From positions 1-47,746 of the forward strand of contig CAZJRI010000024.1 of assembly GCA_964548025.1 (NCBI GenBank): a DNA stretch of 47,746 bases, given 5' to 3'. How positions within the stretch are numbered: the first letter of the stretch is position 1; the number at the start of each line of letters is the position of its first letter. Positions 7,738-16,155 of this stretch are shown one piece after another. The translations under genes and the position numbers were made by a program. The stretch is from JAHRVQ01 sp964548025. Lineage in GTDB: Bacteria; Pseudomonadota; Gammaproteobacteria; Pseudomonadales; Azotimanducaceae. The notes under the pieces were generated by a model, which did not search any database, was not told the DNA's origin, and saw nothing but the letters and a program-made list of their open reading frames with translations.

Positions 7738-9534
7738 ATGAGTGATATTCCGGTTTTGGAATTTGATGCAATAATTGTCGGCGGAGGTGGTGCCGGAATG
7801 CGTGCTGCATTGCAGCTAGCCGAATCGGGTCGTAAAACTGCAGTCATTTCAAAAGTATTTCCTACCAGATCTCATACAGTGTCCGCCCAGGGAGGTATCA
7901 CCTGTGCGATTGCCAGCGAAGATCCGAATGATGACTGGCGATGGCATATGTACGACACGATTAAAGGCTCAGATTATATCGGGGATCAGGATTCAATTGA
8001 GTACATGTGCAGCGTGGGCCCCCAGGCTGTTTATGAACTAGAACACATGGGGCTGCCTTTTTCGAGAAAGGAAAATGGCAGAATCTATCAGCGCGCATTT
8101 GGTGGCCAGTCCAAGGAATTTGGCAAGGGAGGACAGGCAGAAAGAACCTGTGCAGCGGCTGATCGGACAGGTCATGCAATGCTCCATGCTTTATATCAGG
8201 GTAATCTGAAAGCAGGTTCTGTATTTTTCTCAGAGTGGTTCGCAGTCGATCTTGTTAAGAATCAGAACGGCGCCGTGGTCGGTGTCACCGCAATCTGTAT
8301 GGAAACCGGCGTTACGCATTATATCAAGGCAAAGGCAACGGTATTTGCAACCGGAGGTGCAGGAAGAATTTATCAGTCCACCACAAATGCACTGATGAAT
8401 ACTGGTGATGGCGTTGGAATGGCATTGAGGGCTGGCTATCCGGTACAGGATATAGAGATGTGGCAGTTCCATCCTACGGGTATTGCCGGAGCGGGTGTAT
8501 TGGTAACGGAAGGTTGCAGAGGAGAAGGTGGCTACCTGATAAACAAAGACGGTGAGCGGTTCATGGAGCGTTATGCACCTACCGCCAAGGACCTGGCAGG
8601 CAGGGATGTGGTAGCCCGCAGCATGATTCTTGAAATTCTTGATGGCCGGGGAGCTGGTGAAAACGGAGATCATGTCTTTCTTAAGCTCGATCATCTGGGC
8701 GAGGAAATATTGCAATTACGTCTGCCTGGTATCGTGGAACTGTCAAAGACGTTTGCCCACGTTGATCCGGTTAAGGAGCCAATTCCGGTTGAACCTACCT
8801 GTCACTATATGATGGGTGGCATTCCGACCAATGTACATGGACAGGCAATCAGTACCGATGGGCAGGGTAACGATTCCATTATTGAGGGTTTTTATGCAGT
8901 TGGGGAGGTCGCCTGTGTATCAGTGCACGGTGCAAACCGGCTGGGTGGTAACTCACTGCTGGACCTGGTGGTCTTCGGGAGATCGGCAGGATTGCATATA
9001 AGCGAGGCACTGGACCAGGGCATGGATTCGGCAGAGGCGTCAGAGAGTGATATTGAAGCGGCAACCAGCAGAATAAACCGGTGGAATACATCAAAAGAAG
9101 GTGAGAGTGTCTCGAGTCTTAAGAAAGAGCTTCAGAACTGCATGCAAATGAACTTTGGTGTTTTTCGAAAAGAAGAACCGATGCAGGAAGGGATTAAGAA
9201 GCTGGCAGAACTTCGTGAACGTATTGACCGGGCAATGCTTACCGATAAGAGTACAGCATTTAATACTGCCCGCTTTGAAGCGCTGGAGTTGGATAACCTG
9301 CTGGAGGTCGCCGAGGCAACAGCGATCGCAGCGGAAGGCCGGAAGGAAAGCCGTGGTGCCCATGCGCGGGATGATTACCAGGAGAGGGATGATACAAACT
9401 GGCTGTGCCACTCAATTTACGATCCGAATAAGAAAACCCTTGGAAAACGTGCGGTCAATTTTTCTCCTGATCTGCTTAAAACAGCTAATGACCTGCCGGA
9501 AGGCATATTCGAACCAAAAGAGAGAGTTTACTAA
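7738..9534 (+). CDS. sdhA: Succinate dehydrogenase flavoprotein subunit
   Basis: 598 residues, close to E. coli SdhA (588). It oxidises succinate to fumarate with covalently bound FAD. The dinucleotide-binding motif IIVGGGGAGMRAALQLAESG is at the N-terminus. The FAD-linking His sits in PTRSHTVSAQGGI. Substrate-site residues lie in HPTGIAGAGVLVTEGCRGEG and in the Arg region of AKDLAGRDVVARS. The C-terminus ends in the usual KRAVNFSP motif. The start is three bases after the sdhD stop. Confidence 0.97.
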   Translation: MSDIPVLEFDAIIVGGGGAGMRAALQLAESGRKTAVISKVFPTRSHTVSAQGGITCAIASEDPNDDWRWHMYDTIKGSDYIGDQDSIEYMCSVGPQAVYELEHMGLPFSRKENGRIYQRAFGGQSKEFGKGGQAERTCAAADRTGHAMLHALYQGNLKAGSVFFSEWFAVDLVKNQNGAVVGVTAICMETGVTHYIKAKATVFATGGAGRIYQSTTNALMNTGDGVGMALRAGYPVQDIEMWQFHPTGIAGAGVLVTEGCRGEGGYLINKDGERFMERYAPTAKDLAGRDVVARSMILEILDGRGAGENGDHVFLKLDHLGEEILQLRLPGIVELSKTFAHVDPVKEPIPVEPTCHYMMGGIPTNVHGQAISTDGQGNDSIIEGFYAVGEVACVSVHGANRLGGNSLLDLVVFGRSAGLHISEALDQGMDSAEASESDIEAATSRINRWNTSKEGESVSSLKKELQNCMQMNFGVFRKEEPMQEGIKKLAELRERIDRAMLTDKSTAFNTARFEALELDNLLEVAEATAIAAEGRKESRGAHARDDYQERDDTNWLCHSIYDPNKKTLGKRAVNFSPDLLKTANDLPEGIFEPKERVY

Positions 9535-10239
9535 ATGCAGGTAAGTGTTTATCGCTATGATCCTGATAAGGACAATGAACCCTATTTGCAGGATTTCCAG
9601 ATAGAGATTCCTGGCGGCCGTGATCTGATGGTACTGGATTTGCTCGCTCTGCTGAAGGAACAGGATGAATCTGTTACCTATCGACGGTCATGTCGGGAGG
9701 GAGTTTGTGGTTCGGACGGGCTCAGTATGAACGGCGTGAATGGCCTGGCCTGTGTGACGCCACTCTCTGAGGTCTCGAAAAACGGAAAGCTGGTTCTAAA
9801 ACCATTGCCCGGGCTACCGGTGATTCGTGATCTCGTCGTTGATATGGCGCAATTCTATGATCAATACAAGAAGATAAAGCCTTTTCTGATCAACAAGAAT
9901 CCTGTTCCGGGGCAGGAGAGGCTTCAGTCTCCGGAAGAGCGAGAAAAACTTGATGGCCTGTATGAGTGCATCCTCTGTGCCTGTTGTTCTACCTCATGTC
10001 CCAGTTTTTGGTGGAATCCCGACAAGTTTATCGGTCCTGCCGGATTGCTGCAGGCATACCGTTTTCTGGCGGACAGCAGAGACACCGCGACTGAAGAGAG
10101 ATTGGCGAATCTGGAAGATCCTTTCAGTGTTTTTCGATGCAGGGGAATAATGAACTGTGTCAATGTTTGCCCCAGAGGCCTGAACCCTACTCGCGCAATT
10201 GGGCATATCAGGAACATGTTGCTCAATCGGGCTGTCTGA
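9535..10239 (+). CDS. sdhB: Succinate dehydrogenase iron-sulfur subunit
   Basis: 234 residues, starting on the base after the sdhA stop codon. It carries electrons from FAD to the membrane quinone. The three cluster sites are visible: [2Fe-2S] in SCREGVCGSDGLSMNG, [4Fe-4S] in CILCACCSTSCPSFWWN, and the [3Fe-4S] region in CRGIMNCVNVCPRGLNPT. It is the last gene of the sdh operon before the sucA leader. Length and motif spacing are normal. Confidence 0.96.
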   Translation: MQVSVYRYDPDKDNEPYLQDFQIEIPGGRDLMVLDLLALLKEQDESVTYRRSCREGVCGSDGLSMNGVNGLACVTPLSEVSKNGKLVLKPLPGLPVIRDLVVDMAQFYDQYKKIKPFLINKNPVPGQERLQSPEEREKLDGLYECILCACCSTSCPSFWWNPDKFIGPAGLLQAYRFLADSRDTATEERLANLEDPFSVFRCRGIMNCVNVCPRGLNPTRAIGHIRNMLLNRAV

Positions 10240-10320
10240 TATTTTGGTTCCCCTGGTGCACACATAACGCTTAAAAGAGCTATGCTCAATGAAGTGGTTA
10301 CGAATAGAAATCATTTACGA

Positions 10321-10348
10321 TTAGGTGCGGCACCGGAAAACATATAAT
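10321..10348 (+). promoter_or_regulatory. Possible sigma-70 promoter for sucA
   Basis: A perfect TATAAT hexamer lies at 10343-10348 in the sdhB-sucA spacer. The best -35 at 16-base spacing is TTAGGT, which is weak, and there is no extended -10. If it is used, transcription would begin near 10355 and leave a leader of about 180 bases containing the tandem repeats. The operon could equally be read through from sdh. Confidence 0.35.
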
Positions 10349-10352
10349 CCTC

Positions 10353-10499
10353 ATGATTCTCACGGACAGAGACGTAATAACGCTGACAACTGAATTCTGT
10401 GAAGAGCCCTCAGCGGTTCTATATAAAGAGCCCTCAGCGGTTCTATATAAAGAGCCCTCAGCGGTTCTAAATAAAGAGCCCTCAGCGGTTCTGAATTAA
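10353..10499 (+). other. Small 48-codon ORF ahead of sucA, coding uncertain
   Basis: An ATG directly after the TATAAT opens a 48-codon frame that runs through all four 24-bp repeats and stops at TAA, 35 bases before the sucA ATG. The product would begin MILTDRDVITLTTEFCE and then repeat EPSAVLYK or EPSAVLNK four times. There is no good ribosome site; the ATG almost coincides with the predicted transcription start, so it would have to be translated leaderless. Since the repeat is a multiple of three, openness alone proves little. It could be a leader peptide, or chance. Confidence 0.2.
10403..10498 (+). repeat. Four 24-bp tandem repeats in the sucA leader
   Basis: Units start at 10403, 10427, 10451 and 10475, each AGAGCC-CTCAGC-GGTTCT followed by a six-base AT-rich spacer (ATATAA, ATATAA, AAATAA, GAATTA). 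A decayed fifth copy follows at about 10499-10519. Within a unit AGAGCC can pair with GGTTCT (one G-T wobble) around a CTCAGC loop. The same GGTTCT can instead pair with AGAGCC of the next unit around the AT spacer. The first two units are identical and the others differ by few bases, so the expansion looks recent. Confidence 0.9.
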
Positions 10500-10534
10500 T
10501 AGCCTTCAGCTTTCTATAAAAGGACGATAGCGAC

Positions 10535-12703
10535 ATGGCAGATGGCAACATGGAAGAATTGTGGCGCAGTGGCCACATCTCAGGAGGAAATGCCTCCTAT
10601 GTAGAAGAACTCTACGAACAATATCTCGAAGATCCGTCGTCAGTGGCAGGCCAATGGCGAAGTTATTTCGAGACATTACCACTGGTTGAAGGCACGGTTG
10701 TACCAGATATCTCACATGCAACGGTTCGTGACCACTTCCTCTTGCTATCCAAGAATCAATCCAGAGTTACACCGGTTCCTGCGGCCGCAATTCACGCTGA
10801 ATATGAAAAAAAACAGTTTGCTGTCGGCGAACTTATCGCGGGTTATCGACGCCGAGGTCACCTGAAAGCTAATCTGGACCCGCTGGGTATTGAAGAGAAA
10901 CTCAGCGTTCCTGTGCTGGAACTCGAATATCATCATCTCTCACCTGCGGATCTCGACACTCGTTTTCAAACCGGCAGTTTGTTTTTTGGCGATAAAGAGG
11001 CGTCGCTGCGGGAGATTGTTGATGTACTGGAGCAGACTTATTGTGATTCTGTCGGCGCAGAATATAGCCATATCTCCGATGAAACAGAGCAGCTCTGGGT
11101 ACAGCAGCGAATGGAAAGCGCCAGATCCAATCCTGGTTACAGTAATGGCGTTAAGAGACGGATACTGGACAGGCTGATTGCCGCTGAAGGGCTCGAAAAA
11201 TTCCTGGGGACAAAATACCCAGGTACTAAACGATTTGGATTGGAAGGTGGCGAGAGTTTCATTCCCTGCCTGGCAGAACTCATTCATCGCGCAGGTGCCC
11301 TTGGTATCTCTGAAACCGTTATGGGTATGGCTCACCGTGGTCGTATCAATGTGCTCGTAAATCTGTTGGGTAAGAAACCGGCAGAATTATTCGACGAATT
11401 TGAAGGTCGATATGAGCCCGGTTCAGGATCAGGTGATGTCAAATACCACCAGGGATTCTCGTCCGATCTCATGACGCCCGGGGGTGAGATGCACCTTGCT
11501 CTTGGATTCAATCCTTCTCACCTTGAGATAGTTGCGCCGGTAATTGAAGGTTCGGTGCGGGCACGCCAGGAACGTCGAAAAGATAAAAGTGGAGACAAGG
11601 TGCTGGCGATCAACGTCCATGGGGATGCCGCATTCGCCGGACAGGGCGTTGTCATGGAAACGTTCCAGATGTCGCAGACAAGAGGTTATTACACTGGTGG
11701 CACGGTTCACGTCATCATCAATAACCAGATTGGGTATACGGTGAGCAAACTGGAGGATGCCCGTTCGACTCACTACTGTACCGAGATAGCCAAGATGGTT
11801 CAGGCACCTATATTCCACGTCAATGGTGATGATCCTGAAGCGGTGATATTTGTATCGCAATTGGCAATTGACTATCGAATGGAATTCAAAAAGGACGTTG
11901 TAATTGACATCATATGCTATCGACGTCGAGGACATAATGAAGGGGACGAGCCTTCTATCACCCAGCCGTTGATGTACCAGACAATCAGGAAGCATCCCAC
12001 AACTCTGACCCTCTTTGCCGAAAAGGTCATCGGAGAAGGCGCCATAGACGAGTCAGAATATTTACGGCGGGTCGAGGCATACAGGGATGCGATGGACGAG
12101 GGCCATGCAGTCGCCTGGGATTATCTGACAGAGCCGGATACCTCAATGTACATTAACTGGCACCCCTACGTGGGCCATGACTGGGCTACTGCAGCAGATA
12201 CGACATATCCGATAAAGGAATTTCAGCGGCTTGCTAACAATTTAGCTGAGTTGCCGGAAGAGTTCGTCCTGCAAAGACAGGTTGGCAAAATTCTTGAGGA
12301 CCGAAAAAGAATGACCGTTGGTGCGACCCCTATCAACTGGGGTTATGCAGAGATTATGGCCTATGGAACCTTGCTGGAGCAGGGTTACCAGGTTCGTGTT
12401 ACCGGTCAGGACGTCGGTCGTGGCACCTTTGCTCACAGACACGCGGTATTACATGATCAAAAGGGTGGTGGCGAATATACGCCGCTTGATCATGTAACTG
12501 ATGATGAAGACGATTTCGAATTATTTGACTCATTTCTGTCTGAAGAAGCGGTACTTGCATTTGAATATGGTTACGCCCAGACCAGTCCGAATTCACTGGT
12601 TGTATGGGAGGCGCAGTTTGGTGATTTTGCAAATGGTGCGCAGGTGGTGATTGATCAATTCATCACAAGTGGAGAACATAATGGGGTCGCTTTTGCGGCT
12701 TAA
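10535..12703 (+). CDS. sucA: 2-oxoglutarate dehydrogenase E1, N-terminal part (frameshifted gene)
   Basis: 722 codons giving the first three quarters of E1o, the thiamine-diphosphate decarboxylase of the 2-oxoglutarate dehydrogenase complex. The N-terminal E2-binding segment (EELWRSGHISGGNASYVEEL), the E1 core (VMGMAHRGRINVLVNLLGK), the ThDP/Mg region (HGDAAFAGQGVVMETFQMS, then INNQIGYTV) and the start of the transketolase-like pyrimidine domain are all intact. The frame should continue from GEHKWGRFCGLTMLLPHG, but one base is missing around 12679-12686 and translation would end in GVAFAA. The rest lies in the -1 frame. Joined, the protein would be 947 residues against 933 in E. coli. AAGGA precedes the ATG. 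Confidence 0.95.
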   Translation: MADGNMEELWRSGHISGGNASYVEELYEQYLEDPSSVAGQWRSYFETLPLVEGTVVPDISHATVRDHFLLLSKNQSRVTPVPAAAIHAEYEKKQFAVGELIAGYRRRGHLKANLDPLGIEEKLSVPVLELEYHHLSPADLDTRFQTGSLFFGDKEASLREIVDVLEQTYCDSVGAEYSHISDETEQLWVQQRMESARSNPGYSNGVKRRILDRLIAAEGLEKFLGTKYPGTKRFGLEGGESFIPCLAELIHRAGALGISETVMGMAHRGRINVLVNLLGKKPAELFDEFEGRYEPGSGSGDVKYHQGFSSDLMTPGGEMHLALGFNPSHLEIVAPVIEGSVRARQERRKDKSGDKVLAINVHGDAAFAGQGVVMETFQMSQTRGYYTGGTVHVIINNQIGYTVSKLEDARSTHYCTEIAKMVQAPIFHVNGDDPEAVIFVSQLAIDYRMEFKKDVVIDIICYRRRGHNEGDEPSITQPLMYQTIRKHPTTLTLFAEKVIGEGAIDESEYLRRVEAYRDAMDEGHAVAWDYLTEPDTSMYINWHPYVGHDWATAADTTYPIKEFQRLANNLAELPEEFVLQRQVGKILEDRKRMTVGATPINWGYAEIMAYGTLLEQGYQVRVTGQDVGRGTFAHRHAVLHDQKGGGEYTPLDHVTDDEDDFELFDSFLSEEAVLAFEYGYAQTSPNSLVVWEAQFGDFANGAQVVIDQFITSGEHNGVAFAA

Positions 12704-12705
12704 CG

Positions 12706-13377
12706 ATGTTGTTACCTCACGGGTTTGAAGGGGCAGGTCCTGAACATTCTTCGGCAAGACTGGAGCGATATTTACAATTGTGCGCGGAACACAACGTCCA
12801 GGTTTGTGTGCCAACTACACCTGCGCAGATTTTTCATCTGATCCGACGGCAATTGATAAGGCCCGTCAGAAGGCCTCTTATAGTGATGACGCCTAAAAGT
12901 CTGCTGCGCCACAAGCAGGCAATCAGTACATTGGAAGAGCTGACGGACGGGAGCTTTCAAACCGTTATCCAGGATTCGTCTCTGAGCGATGACGACAAGG
13001 TGAAGCGCATCGTATTCTGCTCTGGAAAAGTTTTTTATGACCTTGACGCCAAAAGGATTGAGGATGGTCTCGACAACATCGCTATTGTAAGAATCGAGCA
13101 ACTTTATCCTTTTCCTGAAGAGGATATGCTGGAGGCCCTTTCCAGATATTCAAATATCAACCAGGCCGTGTGGTGCCAGGAAGAACCAATGAATCAGGGA
13201 GCGTGGTACAGCAGTCAGCACCATATGCGCAAGGTGCTTCATGAGAGATTCCCTGAATTGTATCTTGAATATGCCGGGAGAGAGGCATCAGCCGCAGCCG
13301 CTGCGGGTTATGTGTCGCTGCATCTCAGACAAATGGAACGATTCGTCCACGAAGCCCTTTATGGCAAAACTCTGTAA
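12706..13377 (+). CDS. sucA: 2-oxoglutarate dehydrogenase E1, C-terminal part (frameshifted gene)
   Basis: 223 codons from the first ATG in this frame; homologous coding really begins at about 12680. It holds the end of the pyrimidine-binding domain (MLLPHGFEGAGPEHSSARLE) and the C-terminal transketolase domain (TPAQIFHLIRRQ, MTPKSLLRH, VWCQEEPMNQGAW). It is well conserved to its end and shows no further damage, which argues that the break is recent or a sequence error. Alone it would not be active. The ATG at 12706 has no ribosome site, so separate translation is unlikely. It is followed 59 bases later by sucB. Confidence 0.9.
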   Translation: MLLPHGFEGAGPEHSSARLERYLQLCAEHNVQVCVPTTPAQIFHLIRRQLIRPVRRPLIVMTPKSLLRHKQAISTLEELTDGSFQTVIQDSSLSDDDKVKRIVFCSGKVFYDLDAKRIEDGLDNIAIVRIEQLYPFPEEDMLEALSRYSNINQAVWCQEEPMNQGAWYSSQHHMRKVLHERFPELYLEYAGREASAAAAAGYVSLHLRQMERFVHEALYGKTL

Positions 13378-13436
13378 TTTGGACGTTGATGTATTGAAGG
13401 GTAGTTGTCAGCCAACGCCCATCGGAGGACGAAACT

Positions 13437-14669
13437 ATGAGCGAAATCAAAGCACCGGAATTTCCCGAATCCATAGCAGACGGAGAGATCTCAACCTGGC
13501 ACGTTGCGATCGGTGAGCATGTTCGTCGGGATCAGGTTATTGTGGATATCGAGACCGACAAAGTGGTCATAGAAGTTGTTGCGCCAGAAGACGGTGCTGT
13601 AACCGAGATTCTTAAGCAGGAAGGAGACACAGTTCTGGCTGAAGAAGTGCTCGGTATATTTGAGCCTGGCGCTGGCACCAGCAGAGAGGAAGAGCCGGTT
13701 GAATCAGAGGAAGAGGACAAAAAGGAAATAGCAGAAAAAGCGGAACCGGAGATCACGCAGGTTGAAACAATCGCCAGCCCGGCCGCCAAGAAGATTGCAG
13801 ATGAAAACAAAGTCGACGTGACTCGACTGGTTGGTACGGGCAAGGGAGGAAGGGTTACGAAAGAGGATGTACTCAAGGCTGTCGCGGATATCGAAAAGCA
13901 ACCAGCACCTACCCAGACCAGGGTTCTACCACCTGCGGCGAATGAATCGGATCTTATGGGTCAGGGGAGAGTTGAGCGACGAGTGCCCATGACCAGGCTT
14001 CGAGCCAGTATTGCAAAACGACTGGTAGAGGCCCAGCAAACTGCTGCCATGCTGACGACATTTAATGAAGTTGATATGACTGCAATCATGGAACTTCGAT
14101 CCCAATATAAAGATGCTTTTGAAAAAGCCCACGATGGAACCAGGCTCGGTTTCATGTCTTTCTTTGTTCGAGCGAGTATTGAGGCTTTAAAGAGATACCC
14201 GGCGGTCAATGCATCGATAGATGGCAGCGATATTGTTTACCATGGGTATCAGGATATTGGCGTCGCTGTTGGTTCACCCCGTGGATTGGTGGTCCCGGTT
14301 TTGAGAGATGCAGATAGCCTGACGCTTGCTGAAATTGAGAGCCAGATTAAGGAATTCGGTACAAAAGCTCAGACAAACAAACTGGCCATTGAGGATATGA
14401 CCGGTGGTACTTTCACGATTTCAAATGGGGGTGTATTTGGATCGTTATTATCGACGCCGATTCTGAATCCTCCCCAAACAGGAATACTGGGCATGCACAA
14501 GATTCAGGAGAGACCCATGGGTGTAGATGGCGAAATTAAACTTCGACCCATGATGTACCTGGCACTTTCCTATGATCATCGTTTGATTGATGGGCAGGAA
14601 GCAGTGAGGTTTCTGGTCACGATCAAGGATTTTCTCGAAGAACCGGCACGCATACTACTGGACATATAG
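13437..14669 (+). CDS. sucB: Dihydrolipoyl succinyltransferase, E2 of 2-oxoglutarate dehydrogenase
   Basis: 410 residues (E. coli 405). It transfers succinyl from lipoate to CoA and forms the core of the complex. One lipoyl domain is at residues 1-78 with the modified Lys in ETDKVVIEV. An acidic linker rich in Glu follows at 83-110. The peripheral-subunit-binding domain is near 115-150 (AAKKIADENKVDVTRLVGTG). The catalytic domain occupies about 175-410 with the HxxxD motif in SYDHRLIDGQEAVRF. GGAGGA sits seven bases ahead of the ATG. It lies between sucA and lpdA, which encode its E1 and E3 partners. Confidence 0.96.
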   Translation: MSEIKAPEFPESIADGEISTWHVAIGEHVRRDQVIVDIETDKVVIEVVAPEDGAVTEILKQEGDTVLAEEVLGIFEPGAGTSREEEPVESEEEDKKEIAEKAEPEITQVETIASPAAKKIADENKVDVTRLVGTGKGGRVTKEDVLKAVADIEKQPAPTQTRVLPPAANESDLMGQGRVERRVPMTRLRASIAKRLVEAQQTAAMLTTFNEVDMTAIMELRSQYKDAFEKAHDGTRLGFMSFFVRASIEALKRYPAVNASIDGSDIVYHGYQDIGVAVGSPRGLVVPVLRDADSLTLAEIESQIKEFGTKAQTNKLAIEDMTGGTFTISNGGVFGSLLSTPILNPPQTGILGMHKIQERPMGVDGEIKLRPMMYLALSYDHRLIDGQEAVRFLVTIKDFLEEPARILLDI

Positions 14670-14686
14670 AGACTGGAGTCACCGAT

Positions 14687-16126
14687 ATGAGTAATAAATA
14701 TGATGTGGTCGTCATCGGCGCCGGTCCTGCCGGATATCATGCGGCGATTAGAGCGGCTCAATTGGGCTTGAACACGGCCTGCATAGATAAGTGGATCAAC
14801 AAGCAGGGTAAACCTGTTTACGGAGGTACCTGCCTTAATGTTGGGTGTATTCCATCGAAAGCATTGCTTGATACATCTCATAAGTATGTCGAGGCAAAGG
14901 AGGACTTTGAGACTTTTGGTATCAAAACCACCGGTGTAGACATCGATGTGCCTGCTATGATCGCCCGAAAAGATCAGATTGTAGAGAATCTGACCAAGGG
15001 TGTGGCGGGACTGCTCAAATCGAACGGGGTCAAAACGATAGATGGTTCCGCCAGGTTAAACGCCGGTAGAAAAGTGAATATAACCCTGCACGATGACTCA
15101 GTGGAGTCCATCGAAGCGGAGCACATCATCATCGCGTCTGGGTCGGTCCCCATAGAAATCCCCCCTTGCCCACTCACAGATGATCTCATCGTTGATTCAA
15201 CCGGGGCATTGGATTTTCAGTCTACGCCCGGGAAGCTGGGGGTAATTGGCGCCGGTGTCATTGGGCTTGAACTGGGGAGCGTGTGGAACAGACTCGGATC
15301 AGATGTTGTCGTTCTGGAAGCGCTGGAAGATTTCCTGCCGATGGCAGATCGGCAAATAGCAAAAGAAGCGGCCAGACAGTACAAGAAGCAGGGACTGGAC
15401 ATTCGATTGGGCACAAGGGTTACCGGAAGCGAGGTTAAGGGAAAGAAGGTCAGCGTTACCTACAGTGACAGTAAAGGCGAGAAGCATGAGACTTTTGATC
15501 AACTGATTGTTGCTGTGGGGAGAAGACCCTACACAGAAGAGCTGCTCGCGCCGGATTGCGGGGTTGATCTGGATGAAAGGGGATTTATCTACGTTAATGA
15601 TCTGTGCAGCACGAATGCGCCTGGGGTATATGCAGTCGGCGATGTCGTTCGTGGTCCCATGCTTGCTCACAAGGGTATGGAAGAAGGTATTATGGTTGCG
15701 GAAAGAATTGCAGGACAAAAACCGCTGGTTAACTATGATTGTGTGCCTTCGGTAATTTATACTCACCCGGAAGTAGCATGGGTCGGCAGAACTGAGGAGG
15801 AATTGAAGGCTGCCGGAGAAAAATATAACGTGGGTTCATTCCCGATGGCAGCCAGTGGTCGAGCCATGGCTGCAAATGAAACAACGGGATTTATTAAAGT
15901 ATTAGCAGATGCAGATACTGATAGGATACTTGGCGTGCATATGATTGGTGCACACGTATCTGAACTGATCGCGGAGGCAGTTATTGCACTAGAATTTGGA
16001 TCCAGTGCGGAGGATCTGGGCCTAACCATGTTTGCGCATCCGACATTGTCAGAGAGCCTGCATGAAGCAGCCCTGGCCGTCTCCGGGCATGCTATTCATA
16101 TCGCCAATCGGCGGAAAAAGAAGTAA
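14687..16126 (+). CDS. lpdA: Dihydrolipoyl dehydrogenase (E3)
   Basis: 479 residues. It reoxidises dihydrolipoate with NAD+ in the 2-oxoglutarate dehydrogenase complex and perhaps also in other lipoate complexes. The FAD motif VVVIGAGPAGYHAAIRAAQL is at the N-terminus, the redox disulfide is in GGTCLNVGCIPSKALL, the NAD site is in GVIGAGVIGLELGSVW, and the active His-Glu pair lies in HPTLSESLHEA. It follows sucB after 17 bases. Placement inside sucAB-lpd-sucCD resembles lpdG of Pseudomonas. Confidence 0.96.
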   Translation: MSNKYDVVVIGAGPAGYHAAIRAAQLGLNTACIDKWINKQGKPVYGGTCLNVGCIPSKALLDTSHKYVEAKEDFETFGIKTTGVDIDVPAMIARKDQIVENLTKGVAGLLKSNGVKTIDGSARLNAGRKVNITLHDDSVESIEAEHIIIASGSVPIEIPPCPLTDDLIVDSTGALDFQSTPGKLGVIGAGVIGLELGSVWNRLGSDVVVLEALEDFLPMADRQIAKEAARQYKKQGLDIRLGTRVTGSEVKGKKVSVTYSDSKGEKHETFDQLIVAVGRRPYTEELLAPDCGVDLDERGFIYVNDLCSTNAPGVYAVGDVVRGPMLAHKGMEEGIMVAERIAGQKPLVNYDCVPSVIYTHPEVAWVGRTEEELKAAGEKYNVGSFPMAASGRAMAANETTGFIKVLADADTDRILGVHMIGAHVSELIAEAVIALEFGSSAEDLGLTMFAHPTLSESLHEAALAVSGHAIHIANRRKKK

Positions 16127-16155
16127 GTCAATTAGACCCTAAGGATATTTAAGTT

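Noticed and set aside
10403..10519. CRISPR array
   Set aside because: The 24-bp units abut each other with no unique spacers, and there are no cas genes.
10360..10578. Minus-strand ORF with EPLRALYI repeats
   Set aside because: It is the antisense reading of the 24-bp repeats, open only because the period is a multiple of three, and it runs into sucA.
12660..12710. Programmed -1 frameshift joining the two halves of sucA
   Set aside because: The second half is in the -1 frame, but no X-XXY-YYZ slippery heptamer lies in the zero frame here, no frameshift is known in sucA, and the motif is restored exactly by one added base.
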